A DNA stretch of 48,225 bases from an uncultured Rhodospirillaceae bacterium (GTDB taxonomy: Bacteria > Pseudomonadota > Alphaproteobacteria > Azospirillales > Azospirillaceae). Shown here one piece after another: positions 1-12,000 of this stretch; position 1 is the first letter of the stretch; the number at the start of each line of letters is the position of its first letter. Both the position numbers and the translations under genes were made by a program. The stretch spans positions 1 through 48,225 of the forward strand of contig CALBDS010000041.1 in NCBI GenBank assembly GCA_937927415.1, in the 5' to 3' direction. Under the pieces are notes generated by a model. It saw only the letters and a program-made list of their open reading frames with translations, ran no database searches and was not told where the DNA came from.

Positions 1-3000
1 GGCGGGGTCACCGGCGGAACCACCGGAGGCTCTTCCACCGGAGGAACCGGCGGCAGGACAGGCGGGGTCACCGGTGGTGGCGGCGGAGGAGGCGGAGGAG
101 GAGGCATGACGATCCGCGTGGCGGTTGTGGTCACGCTGCCGCCGTCGAGGGCAAGGTCGAACACCCCGTTCTCTGCGAAGTACTGCCGATCGACGGCAAC
201 CGGAATCCGGCTGGTGTTGTTCATCCAAAGCCCGGTTCCGGCGGCACTCAGCCGCATGGTGCCGGTCACCGTGCTGTTCTGGAACCGGACCTGCGCCGCC
301 GTGGTGTCAAAGGTGACGGTATGGACCTGGCGCAGTTCCGCCTGGACGGCCCCGGCCTCGACCCTGACCGCCGCGGTGGAAACCGCGGAACCGGCCCCGT
401 CGATGCTGAGATCCAACACCCGGCCCTTGGCGATCGCGTCCGCCGTCTGGCGCAGGGCGGCGCCGATGTCGCCTGAACGCAAGGACACGCCCTCATCGAC
501 GTCCATGCCGGTGATCCGCAGGGCACCGTCGGCAACAACGGTGGCGCGGCCGACCCGTCCCCCGTCGATGGTAACCACGCCGCCGGTCAGGTCGAGGCTC
601 GCCGCGGCAAGATCGGTCACCCGAACCGCGCCGGTGCCGGTCACGATCACCGCACCGTTCGCGGCGTCCAGACCGACCGCCGTATCCCGTCGTGTCTCCA
701 GCACGATCCCGCCGTCGGCGCTGGACGCGGTGACGGCCGCGGCATCGATAATCAGCCCACCGACGCCCCCGTCGGTGCCGATGCCGTCGGTCGCCTCGAC
801 CAATACGCGGGCCGTGTCCGCCCCCGCGGTCAGCACCGCTCCGTTGCCGAGCACCCGCCCGCCGGAACGGACGGTGATCGCCTCGTCGTCCGCTCCATCG
901 GATCGGATCTCGCCCAGCACCGCATCGCCATCGGTGGTCACGCCAACCGGGCCGGCGGCGGCGATGCGGGAACCGCTCTCCATCGCCAGGGTTCCGGCCC
1001 GGATCCCCACGGCGCCGCCGCTGGAGTCGAGCACGCCACCCGCCGACAGATCCAGGATGCCGGCGGCATCCAGTGTGATCCCGGTGGCACCGCCGACAAT
1101 GCCCGACACCACCGCATCGCCGGTGGATGCCAGAACCACGCGGCCGCCGCCGATCTGCCCGCCAACGGTCAGGGCGGCGCCGGACAGCACCAGATCCCCC
1201 CCGGCGGTCACCACCGCACCGGCATCGGTGCCGACCCCGCCGCCCGCGGTGACGGTCAGGCCATCGGTGATGGTCAGGGTTCCCGACAACAGGGCATCTT
1301 CCTGCGCCGTGACGGTCGCCTGCCGGCCCGCGACACTCCCGCCAAGCGCCAGCCGGTTGCCCGACAGCGTGACGCCCTCGGCCGCGGTGATGGTCCCGGC
1401 GGTGGTCAGGGTGCCGAACGCCGCCGCCGTCACGGTGGTGCCCGTCACCAACGCCGCCCCCATGTCAAGATCGCCCGCCGTGCTGTGCAGCCTCACCGCA
1501 TCGCCGGACAGAGTGCCGGCAAGCGTGAGGGTGCCCCCCTCCACGGTCAGGTTTCCGGTGCCGCCGGACAACGCCGTTCCATCCGCCAGGGTCAGCGCCC
1601 CCCCGGCGGTGAGCGTGACGCCATCCGCCCCGGTCAGCGTGCCGGACACATCTGCGTCCGCCGCCGCCGTCAACGACAGCGTGCCGCCCTCGATCCGTCC
1701 ACCCAGGTCGAGCGTGTCGCCGGACAAATCCGTTCGGTCGGTGACAGTCACCGTTCCGCGGCCGGATACCGCCCCCGTCGCCGATACGTCGAGCGTGGCG
1801 GCCGTGATGCCGGCCGTTCCCAGATCGACGGCCCCCGCGGTGCCCCGCAGGGTGACGGCACCACCGCTCACGGTGGCGCCGTTCAGCGAGACGCCGGCCC
1901 CTTCCAGCGTCAGGTCACCCCCGCCGGACAGCGCGGCACTGTCTGCAAGATCCAACACCCCGCCGGCCTTGACCGAGAGGCCGTCCACAGCGGTCACGGC
2001 GCCCCGCAGCGTTGCATTTCCGGTGCTGTGCACCGTCACCGCCGCCCCCGACACCGGCCCGCCCAGGTTCGCCACGGCCGCCGTCAGGGCCACAGTCCCG
2101 GCAGCACTGGTTACCACCGTATCGGTTGCGGTGCTCAGCGTGCCACCGGCGGTCATCGTCACGCCGCCCTCACCGGCCACCGTGCCGGACAAGGTGAGAT
2201 CACCGCTGGAATCCAGCACCACCGCCGTCCCCGTGACCCCGGCCAGCGTAAGACCGGCCCCCTTGAGGGTGGCGGTCCCACTGACGGCGATGGCACGGCC
2301 GGCGCTCAACTCTCCGGCAGCATCAGCGGTGAGGGTTGCCGTCTCGATCATGCCTGTGCCGATGTTCAACGCTCCGGCGGTGCTGCTCAGCATGACCGTG
2401 GAGCCGGTCATGGTGGCTCCGTTCAGATCCAGGCTGCCGCCGGTCAGGGCCAGAGTTCCCGTGCCGCCCGTCAGCGCCGTTCCGTCGCGCGTCGCAAAGG
2501 TTCCGCCCACGGTAACGGACAATCCATCCGCCCCGCTCAGCGAACCGTCCACCACCGCATCGCCGGTGGACACCGCGGCCACAGCCCCGCCCGTGACCGT
2601 GCCTCCCAACGCCAGACTGCCGCCCGTCAGGGAGACAGCACCGGTGCCGGTGATGCTGCCCGACTGGGTGAGCGCGCCGGTGGCTTCCACCGTCACCGTT
2701 TCGCCGGTCAGACCGGCCCCCAGCACCGCATCGCCGCCGGTGGCCTTCAGGGTCAGGGCCGACCCGGACAGCGCACCGCCGGTCAGATCCAGCCCCGCCG
2801 CGGTCAGGGTCACCGCCCCGCCCGCCAGGGTGGAACCGGTCTGCATGCCGAAGCGGCCCGCCGCGGTGAGGCCCACGCCGGTGGCGGCGGTCAGGCTGCC
2901 GCTCAGGCTGCCGTCTCCGGCCAGAGCCAGCACCGCACCACCGCGCGCCGTCAGCGCGCCGCCCAGAACGGCGCCGCTGCCGGTGCCCGTGGTGGTGGTC

Positions 3001-6000
3001 AGGGTGAGCGCGCCACCCTCCACCCGGCTACCGCCCGCCGTGGTCAGCGAACCGCCCGTCAGGGCCACATCGCCCGCCGTGCTTGCCACCACCGCAGCGG
3101 ACCCAAGGCCGAGGGTCCCACCCGCGCTCACCGTCACGCCGTTGGCACCGGCGAGGCTGCCGGTCACCGAGCCGGCACCGGAGGCCGACGCCGTGATGGT
3201 CGCCCCCGTGACCGAGCCGCCCAGGGCCAGACTGCCGCCGGTCAGGCTCACCGCACCGGTGCCGGTGATGCTCCCGGTGCTGCCCAGTTCGCCGGCCGCG
3301 GTCAGGGTCACCCCATCGCCCTCGATATGGCTGGTGCCCAACTCCACGGCGCCGGTGTCGCCGTGGAGCGCCACCGCCTTGCCTGACACGCGGGTGCCCG
3401 TCAGCGCCAGTTCATCGGCGGCCAGAGTCACGTCGCCGCCGCTGCTTTCCAGCCGCGCCCCGTCGGCGGTGCTGAATGTCCCTGCCACCGACAGGTTCAG
3501 TCCCTTGGCCGCGGTGATGCTGCCCTCCAGCCCCGCGTTCCCGGCAAAGGTCAGTACCGCCGTGTCCCGCGCCGCCAGTGTCACCGGCCCCAGCCCTTCG
3601 CCCAGGTTGGCCCCGGTGCCGGTGGTGGTCACGCTCAGCCGGCCCCCCTCCACGGCGCTGCCGTGGGCCAGCCGGAGATAACGCCCTGTCAGCGACACGT
3701 CGCCCGCCGAACTCGTCACCACGGTGTCGGCCACCGTGGTCAGATCGCCGCCCGCGGTCACCGTCACCCCATCGGTGCCGGCGATGGTTCCCGACAGGGC
3801 CACAGACCCCGTGCCGGTGGCGGTGATGCCGACGCTGGCGCCGCCGACGTCGTTCACCGACACCGAGCCGCCCGTGAGCGTCACCGCCCCATCCGCCGAA
3901 ACCGCCCGGCTGACCGTCAGCGCCCCCGCCGCCTCGGCGTCCAGCGATGCCGCGGTGATGGCGGCGTCGAGGGTCAGCCCCCCGCCGGTGCCGCGCAGCG
4001 TCAGGGCCTTGCCCATCAGGCTGCCGCCCAGGGTCAGGCTGCCGCCGGTGAGCGCCAGGTTCCCGGCGCTGCTCGCCACTGAAGCCCCCGCCCCAGTGGT
4101 CAGGCTCCCGCCCGCGCTCACCGTCACCCCGTTGGCTCCGGCAAGGCTGCCGGTCACCGAACCGGCGCCGGAGGCCGACGCCGTGATGGTCGCCCCCGTC
4201 ACCGTGCCGCCCAACGCCAGACTGCCGCCCGTCAGGGAGACAGCACCGGTGCCGGTGATGCTGCCCGACTGGGTGAGCGCGCCGGTGGCTTCCACCGTCA
4301 CCGTTTCGCCGGTCAGACCGGCCCCCAGCACCGCATCGCCGCCGGTGGCCTTCAGGGTCAGGGCCGACCCGGACAGCGCACCGCCGGTCAGATCCAGCCC
4401 CGCCGCGGTCAGGGTCACCGCCCCGCCCGCCAGGGTGGAACCGGTCTGCATGCCGAAGCGGCCCGCCGCGGTGAGGCCCACGCCGGTGGCGGCGGTCAGG
4501 CTGCCGCTCAGGCTGCCGTCCCCGGCCAGGGCCAGCACCGCACCGCCGCGCGCCGTCAGCGCGCCGCCCAGCACGGCACCGCTGCCGGTGCCCGTGGTGG
4601 TGGTCAGGGTCAGCGTCCCGCCCTCCACCCGGCTGCCGCCCGCCGTGGTCAGCGAACCGCCCGTCAGGGCCACATCGCCCGCCGTGCTTGCCACCACCGC
4701 AGCGGACCCAAGGCCGAGGGTCCCACCCGCGCTCACCGTCACGCCGTTGGCACCGGCGAGGCTGCCGGTCACCGAGCCGGCACCGGAGGCCGACGCCGTG
4801 ATGGTCGCCCCCGTGACCGAGCCGCCCAGGGCCAGACTGCCGCCGGTCAGGCTCACCGCACCGGTGCCGGTGATGCTCCCGGTGCTGCCCAGTTCGCCGG
4901 CCGCGGTCAGGGTCACCCCATCGCCCTCGATATGGCTGGTGCCCAACTCCACGGCGCCGGTGTCGCCGTGGAGCGCCACCGCCTTGCCTGACACGCGGGT
5001 GCCCGTCAGCGCCAGTTCATCGGCGGCCAGAGTCACGTCGCCGCCGCTGCTTTCCAGCCGCGCCCCGTCGGCGGTGCTGAATGTCCCTGCCACCGACAGG
5101 TTCAGTCCCTTGGCCGCGGTGATGCTGCCCTCCAGCCCCGCGTTCCCGGCAAAGGTCAGTACCGCCGTGTCCCGCGCCGCCAGTGTCACCGGCCCCAGCC
5201 CTTCGCCCAGGTTGGCCCCGGTGCCGGTGGTGGTCACGCTCAGCCGGCCCCCCTCCACGGCGCTGCCGTGGGCCAGCCGGAGATAACGCCCTGTCAGCGA
5301 CACGTCGCCCGCCGAACTCGTCACCACGGTGTCGGCCACCGTGGTCAGATCGCCGCCCGCGGTCACCGTCACCCCATCGGTGCCGGCGATGGTTCCCGAC
5401 AGGGCCACAGACCCCGTGCCGGTGGCGGTGATGCCGACGCTGGCGCCGCCGACGTCGTTCACCGACACCGAGCCGCCCGTGAGCGTCACCGCCCCATCCG
5501 CCGAAACCGCCCGGCTGACCGTCAGCGCCCCCGCCGCCTCGGCGTCCAGCGATGCCGCGGTGATGGCGGCGTCGAGGGTCAGCCCCCCGCCGGTGCCGCG
5601 CAGCGTCAGGGCCTTGCCCATCAGGCTGCCGCCCAGGGTCAGGCTGCCGCCGGTGAGCGCCAGGTTCCCGGCGCTGCTCGCCACTGAAGCCCCCGCCCCA
5701 GTGGTCAGGCTCCCGCCCGCGCTCACCGTCACCCCGTTGGCTCCGGCAAGGCTGCCGGTCACCGAACCGGCGCCGGAGGCCGACGCCGTGATGGTCGCCC
5801 CCGTCACCGTGCCGCCCAACGCCAGACTGCCGCCCGTCAGGGAGACAGCACCGGTGCCGGTGATGCTGCCCGACTGGGTGAGCGCGCCGGTGGCTTCCAC
5901 CGTCACCGTTTCGCCGGTCAGACCGGCCCCCAGCACCGCATCGCCGCCGGTGGCCTTCAGGGTCAGGGCCGACCCGGACAGCGCACCGCCGGTCAGATCC

Positions 6001-9000
6001 AGCCCCGCCGCGGTCAGGGTCACCGCCCCGCCCGCCAGGGTGGAACCGGTCTGCATGCCGAAGCGGCCCGCCGCGGTGAGGCCCACGCCGGTGGCGGCGG
6101 TCAGGCTGCCGCTCAGGCTGCCGTCTCCGGCCAGAGCCAGCACCGCACCACCGCGCGCCGTCAGCGCGCCGCCCAGAACGGCGCCGCTGCCGGTGCCCGT
6201 GGTGGTGGTCAGGGTGAGCGCGCCACCCTCCACCCGGCTACCGCCCGCCGTGGTCAGCGAACCGCCCGTCAGGGCCACATCGCCCGCCGTGCTTGCCACC
6301 ACAGCGGCCGCCCCAAGGCCGAGGTGCCCGCCCGCGCTCACCGTCACGCCGTTGGCACCGGCAAGGCTGCCGGTCACCGAACCAGCCCCAGAGGCCGACG
6401 CCGTGACGGTGGCCCCCGTCACCGTGCCGCCCAACGCCAGACTGCCGCCCGTCAGGGAGACAGCACCGGTGCCGGTGATGCTGCCCGACTGGGTGAGCGC
6501 GCCGGTGGCTTCCACCGTCACCGTTTCGCCGGTCAGACCGGCCCCCAGCACCGCATCGCCGCCGGTGGCCTTCAGGGTCAGGGCCGACCCGGACAGCGCA
6601 CCGCCGGTCAGATCCAGCCCCGCCGCCGTCAGGGTCACCGCCCCGCCCGCCAGGGTGGAATCGGTCTGCATGCCGAAGCGGCCCGCCGCGGTGAGGCCCA
6701 CGCCGGTGACGGCGGTCAGAGCGCCGCTCAGGGTCCCGTCCCCGGCCAGGGCCAGCACCGCGCCGCCGCGCGCCGTCAGCGCGCCGCCCAGCACGGCACC
6801 GCTGCCGGTGCCCGTGGTGGTGGTCAGGGTCAGCGTCCCGCCCTCCACCCGGCTGCCGCCCGCCGTGGTCAGCGAGCCGCCCGTCAGGGCCACATCGCCT
6901 TCCGCAGCCTTCAGATCGGCGGAGGCGCCAACCTCCACCGCACCGCCGCCGGTCACGGAGATGCCGTGCAGGCCGGTCAGGGTGCCGCCCACCGACAGGG
7001 CGCCGGTCGCCCCAAGGCTCAGGCTGTCGGCGGTGATGGTCCCGTTCAGCGCCATGGCGCCGCCGGTCATGGTCAGCGCGTGCACCGCCTTCAGCGTGCC
7101 CTGCGTCGCCAGGGTTCCGCCGGTGCCGGTCACCGTCAGGGTGTCGGCCGCCTCGACGGTGGTGTCCGCCCCCTGGTCGAGGCCGCCGGCGGTCAGCGTC
7201 ACAGCGCCGCCGGTGCTCTTCACCGTGGTGCCGGTGCCGCGCAGGGTCAGCGGCCCTCCCGTGGAAATGGCGAGCGCCTCGGCGGCGGTGATGGTGGCGG
7301 CGGCCCCGCCCTCGGTGCCGATGGTGGCCCCGCCCTGCAGGGTCAGCCCGATCCCCCGGACCGACGCGATGCTGCTGCCGCCCGCCATGGACAGCCCGCC
7401 CGCCGTGATGGCCAGCGGGTGAATGGTGTTGGTGATGGACGCGCCCGAGAGCAGCGCCAGGGTGCCCTTGGCGGTCAGGGCCACGTTGGGCGCCGTCACC
7501 GTGCCGGCGACGGTCATGTCCTTGTCCGCTCCCAGCACCAGCGTCCCCTGGGTGGAGACGTTGCCGACCCGCAAGGAGCCGCCGGGCGTCTGCACGAACA
7601 CGTCGCCCGAGGCCCGCGCGTTCAGGACGCCGTTGCCCAGCCCGACCCGCATACGCCACGTATAATTGCCGATGCCGGTGTCCGCCGACAGGTCGATGGA
7701 ATCCGCCTGCAGGTGAACGACGTCGTACGAGTCGTCGAACGACGACAGGATGGCCCCTTTCCGGGCGTCGAGCTTCAGCGTGCCGCCGGCATAGGCGTTG
7801 CCGATCACCAGATCACCGGTGGGCCGGGCGATCACGATGTCCCCGGCGGCGGTGGCCAGATCGATCCATCCCGACACGCCCGTGACCAGCAGCGGGTTGT
7901 CCAGCGCCCCGATGCTGCCGCTGCCGCCGTCCAGCTTCAGACGGCTGCCCGAGATGCTCTCCACCGTACCCACCTGCTGGATGCCGTTGCCAGCACTCAG
8001 CTTCACGTCGCCGCTGGTGGAGTGGATGCCGTCGGTGCGGATGGTGCCGGGTGCCGACAGCACGATGTCGTTGAGGGCCGAGGCCCGCAGCACGCCGGTG
8101 GCGTTGACGAACAGCGGGTCGGGGTTCGCGATGGTGATGGTGTGGCTCTGGTCGGCGTTCTGGACGACGGTCATTTCGCCCGGTGCCGCCCCGGCCAGCG
8201 CCGCCGCCTGGGCGTCGGTGATGGTGATGGTGCCGCCGACCGGAAGGGTGATGACGATGGGCGTCCCGGTGCTGCCGACCGCACCTTGCGCGGCGGTGAC
8301 CGTCACATTGTTGCCGGAGATGTTGGGGGTGCCGCGGCGGACGCTGGTGCCGGTGACGGGGGTGACCGCCTTGGCATCGACCACGTAGCGGAGCTGCGAC
8401 TCCTTCCACTGGGCGCCGCGGGTCATGTCTCCGAACAGCTTGGAACCGCGGTCGAGGGTGTAGGTCCAGGCCTGGTCATAGGTGGTGAAGGCCGTGGGCA
8501 GCGCCCCGCCGCCATACACCTCGGTGCGGAAGAAGGTGTCGAGGGCGGTATAGCGCGCCTGGACCCAGCCGGCGATGTCCGCATCGGTGGGGTTGGTGAT
8601 GCCCAGAGCGGCGGCCGCCTGCGCCTTGAAGAGATGGCTCTTGCCCGTCAGGTCGAAGCTGCCGCCGTCGTAGGCGACGCTCCGGATGTTCCAATATTCC
8701 TGATACCGGACCTTCACCGACGACTCGTAGGCCGCGACGGTTTCCGCCTCGGCGTTGTTGTCGGTCAGGTTCAGCGCCCGCCACACCTGGGCCAGGCGGG
8801 CCTGGTTGTCCTGGTCGATCTGGATGGGGTTGGCGTCGGTGATGCTGCCGTTCCGCACCGTCACCGACACGTCACCGCCGCTCGAAGCGATGGAGCCGAC
8901 CTTCAGGTCGCCCGCCACCTGCTCCACGGCGATGCTGTTGGTGGCCGCCGCGTCCAGCCGTTCCGTCGCCAGCAGGGCCAGCGGGGTGGCGGCGGTGCCG

Positions 9001-12000
9001 ATGCTGCCGCCCACGGTGGTCAGCGACACATTGCGGCCGTGAACGTCATAGTTCCAGCCGCTGGCCGCACGGTCGTGGCCGACGATGTCGCCGGTGGTGG
9101 TCAGGCGCACGTCGCCCGCCTTGGCGTCCAGTTGCGCCGCCAGGACCGGGGCCTTGACGTTGAGGTCGATGTCGCCGGTTTGGGCCTCGGCGACCAGACG
9201 GCCGCCCGTCAGTTCCACGGTCAGCGGCGAGTTCTTGCCCAGGCCGATGCCCGTCATGGCGTCGATGGTCAGCGTCCGGGTGGTGATCGTGGCGTTGTTG
9301 ATGCTGGTGATGTTGCCCAGCGAGGAGGACAGTGCCGTGGTGCCGCCGCCGTTGCGGATGTCGCCGCCGACGATCAGGTTGGCGCCGGACGTCACCTTGA
9401 CGTTGCCGGCGGCGTTGCCGGTGAAGGTGATGCTGAAGGGGTTGTCCGCCGCCAGTCGCCGCCACAGGAGCAGATCCACCAGCCCGACCGGGGTGCCGGC
9501 CTGCGGGTCCGGCGTGTTGGAGCGGTGCTGGAAGCTGATGCCCGAAGCGGAGTTGCCAACCACATCGGTGAACACGCCGAGGGTCGGGCCGAAATTGGCC
9601 TCCCATTCCTTGTTCCAGCGGATGCTGATGTCGTTCAGGCTTGCCCCCGACCGGTAGACGTCGAGCGTGGCGGAATATTGGTAATGGAAGCCCGCCCCGT
9701 GCAGCGGCGTGTAGAGAAGGGTGCGGTTCTCCGCGGTGTCGCCGGTCACCGTGTTCTTGAGCAAGGCCGCCGGATCATACCCGATGTAATCGGTTCGGCC
9801 TTCGCCCGCCGTGAATTCGAAGATGGAGATCAGCGGGCGGCCGTTGCCGTCGGCCTTCAGCGTGTCCACCAGCGTGACGCGGCCGGTGCCGGCGCTGCCG
9901 GCGTCGATGCCGCCCAGCACCAGTTCCCGGCTCGTGGTGTTGCGGATCTCGATGTTGCCATAGCCGGCCTGCACCTCGATCCCCGACAGCGGGCGGCCCA
10001 CGGTGCTGACGATCTTCCCTTCCAGATAGACGCTGCCGCCGCCCACCAGCGACACGGTTTTCACCGTGACGCCCGATGCGTCCACCGTCGACGCGGAGGG
10101 CAGCCCGCCGGAGCGGGTGGAGGCCACGATGTCGTTCACCACGATGCGGTCGGACATCGCATCGTACTTGGCGGTGGCCAGGGCGGCGCCGTTCAGAACC
10201 TTGCCGGTGATGGTAGTGTAGCGATCCCCGGTCCCGGCCAGCCACGCAGCGCGGGCGGCGTCGAGGGTGGCGTTGAGGGCGGCATCGCTGCCGTCGAACA
10301 GGACGGCGTAGTCGTAGGTCTGCTGGCTGACGATGCGGCCGCCGACGTCGATGATGTCGGCGACGATCGCCACCTTGCCCGCCGTGATCAGGGAGCCGTT
10401 GATCAGCAGATCCACCCCCATAGAGTTGGACGCGCTGCCGCTCAGGCTGTACTGGATGCCGAGATCGCCGACGATCTGGGAGATGGAGTTGTAAGACGCC
10501 ACATCCTGGTTCGCCATCCCGATAAGGTCGATGCCGCCCAGGTGATAGGTGCCGGCCACCCGCTGGGTAAAGCTACCCCGCGGAGCGACGACCGACAGCG
10601 ACAGGGCGTTCATGCCCCCCATCTGGAGGATGTCGCCCGTCTGGTTTTCCAAGGAGACGACGCCGCGCGGGTTGAAGGCCGACCCCATCAGGGCCAGCAG
10701 CGGCGCCCCGTTGCTGCCGGTGTAGCTGTTGACGATGGAAATGGAGGGAAGCTGGTTCAGCCCGTCCTCGACGATGGTCAGGCCGGACGGCGCGTCCGGC
10801 CGCCGCAGGGCGCCGGTGAAGAGCACCTGCCCGCCCGTGCCGTCGGCGATGTAGAGATCGTCGATCACCAGATTGTGGGCGGTCTTGTTGACGATGCTGA
10901 TGCTGGGGGCGCCGTGGGCGGTCAGGGTGGCGCCGTTGCCGGCCTGCAGCTCCGCCGTGCGGATCACCACATTGCCGGGGGCGGCACGCAGGCCGGACAC
11001 CACCACCGCCCACATCTCGCTGGGGATCTGGGCAGCAAGGTCGCCGTACAGCGCCTCCTGCCCCGTGTTGGCGGCAATGAACGCCTCCAGCTTCTCCTTC
11101 AGGTCGGTCTTGACCAGCCCGTCGCTGGTGGCGAAGGCCTGCCAGCCGTTGGTGCCGCGGGTCAGGGTCACGTTGCCCGCGGAATCCGTGTCGATCACCA
11201 GCGACTGGTCATAGAGGATGCCGGCATCGACGGTGCCGCGCAGCGTCATCCGCTCGGTGACGTTCAGGATCGACTTGGAATCGGTGATCTTCTGCCCGAA
11301 CAGGTCGAGCCACGGGTTGGTGCCGTTGCCAAGCCCGCCGACGTTGACCTCGCCGCGGTCGGCGATCAGCGTCACGTCCCGCACGGCCCGCACGATCGAC
11401 CCGCTGTCGAGCAGCAGCGTGCTGACGCTGGTGCCGAAGGCCTCGGCATAGGGATCGGTGTTCAGTGAAAACGCCGTGCCGTTGTAGATGTCGGTGTAGG
11501 CGAACAGCCGCAGCCGGTTGGTGGCGGAACCGTCGCCGCGCGCGCCCGCGGCCAGCGTGGCGTTATCCCACGACCAGACCGTGGCACCGGTCCCCACCGT
11601 CACCGCCTGGGTGGCGGACAGCCCGACCTTGGCCGTCCCGGCCAGGAACCCGGCCAGGCCATAGGTCTTGCCCAGGGCGGCGGTGAACACCGTGCCGTCG
11701 GTGTAGGCGCCGATGCCGATGCTGCCGATGGCGTTCAGGGCCGCGTTGGCGCCGATGGTGACCGCGTTGTCCACCGTGCCGGTGACGGTGCTCTTCACCT
11801 CCGGCATCTGGATCAGGCCGCCGGTGACCAGCTTGGCCTGATCGGTGATCGACAGCAGGGTGGAGGCGTTGATGTTCATCGGCTTGCCGCCGTTCAGCAC
11901 CGCGCCGCCAAAGGCCCAGAGCTGCGCGTTCTGCCCGATACCGATGGTGGAATGGGTGTTGAGAACCGTGCTGCTGACGACCGCCGCCCCGGTGATGACG

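Noticed and set aside
106..3681. Plus-strand frame of Pro/Ser/Thr/Val-rich protein, with relatives at 3724 and 5329
   Set aside because: They repeat with the 1,605-bp period because they are the complement of the adhesin repeats; the minus strand frame is continuous with a signal peptide and secretion domain.
2596..6420. Tandem blocks as a CRISPR array or insertion sequence
   Set aside because: Units are 615-1,605 bp, continuous, in frame with the adhesin, with no spacers, transposase or terminal inverted repeats.
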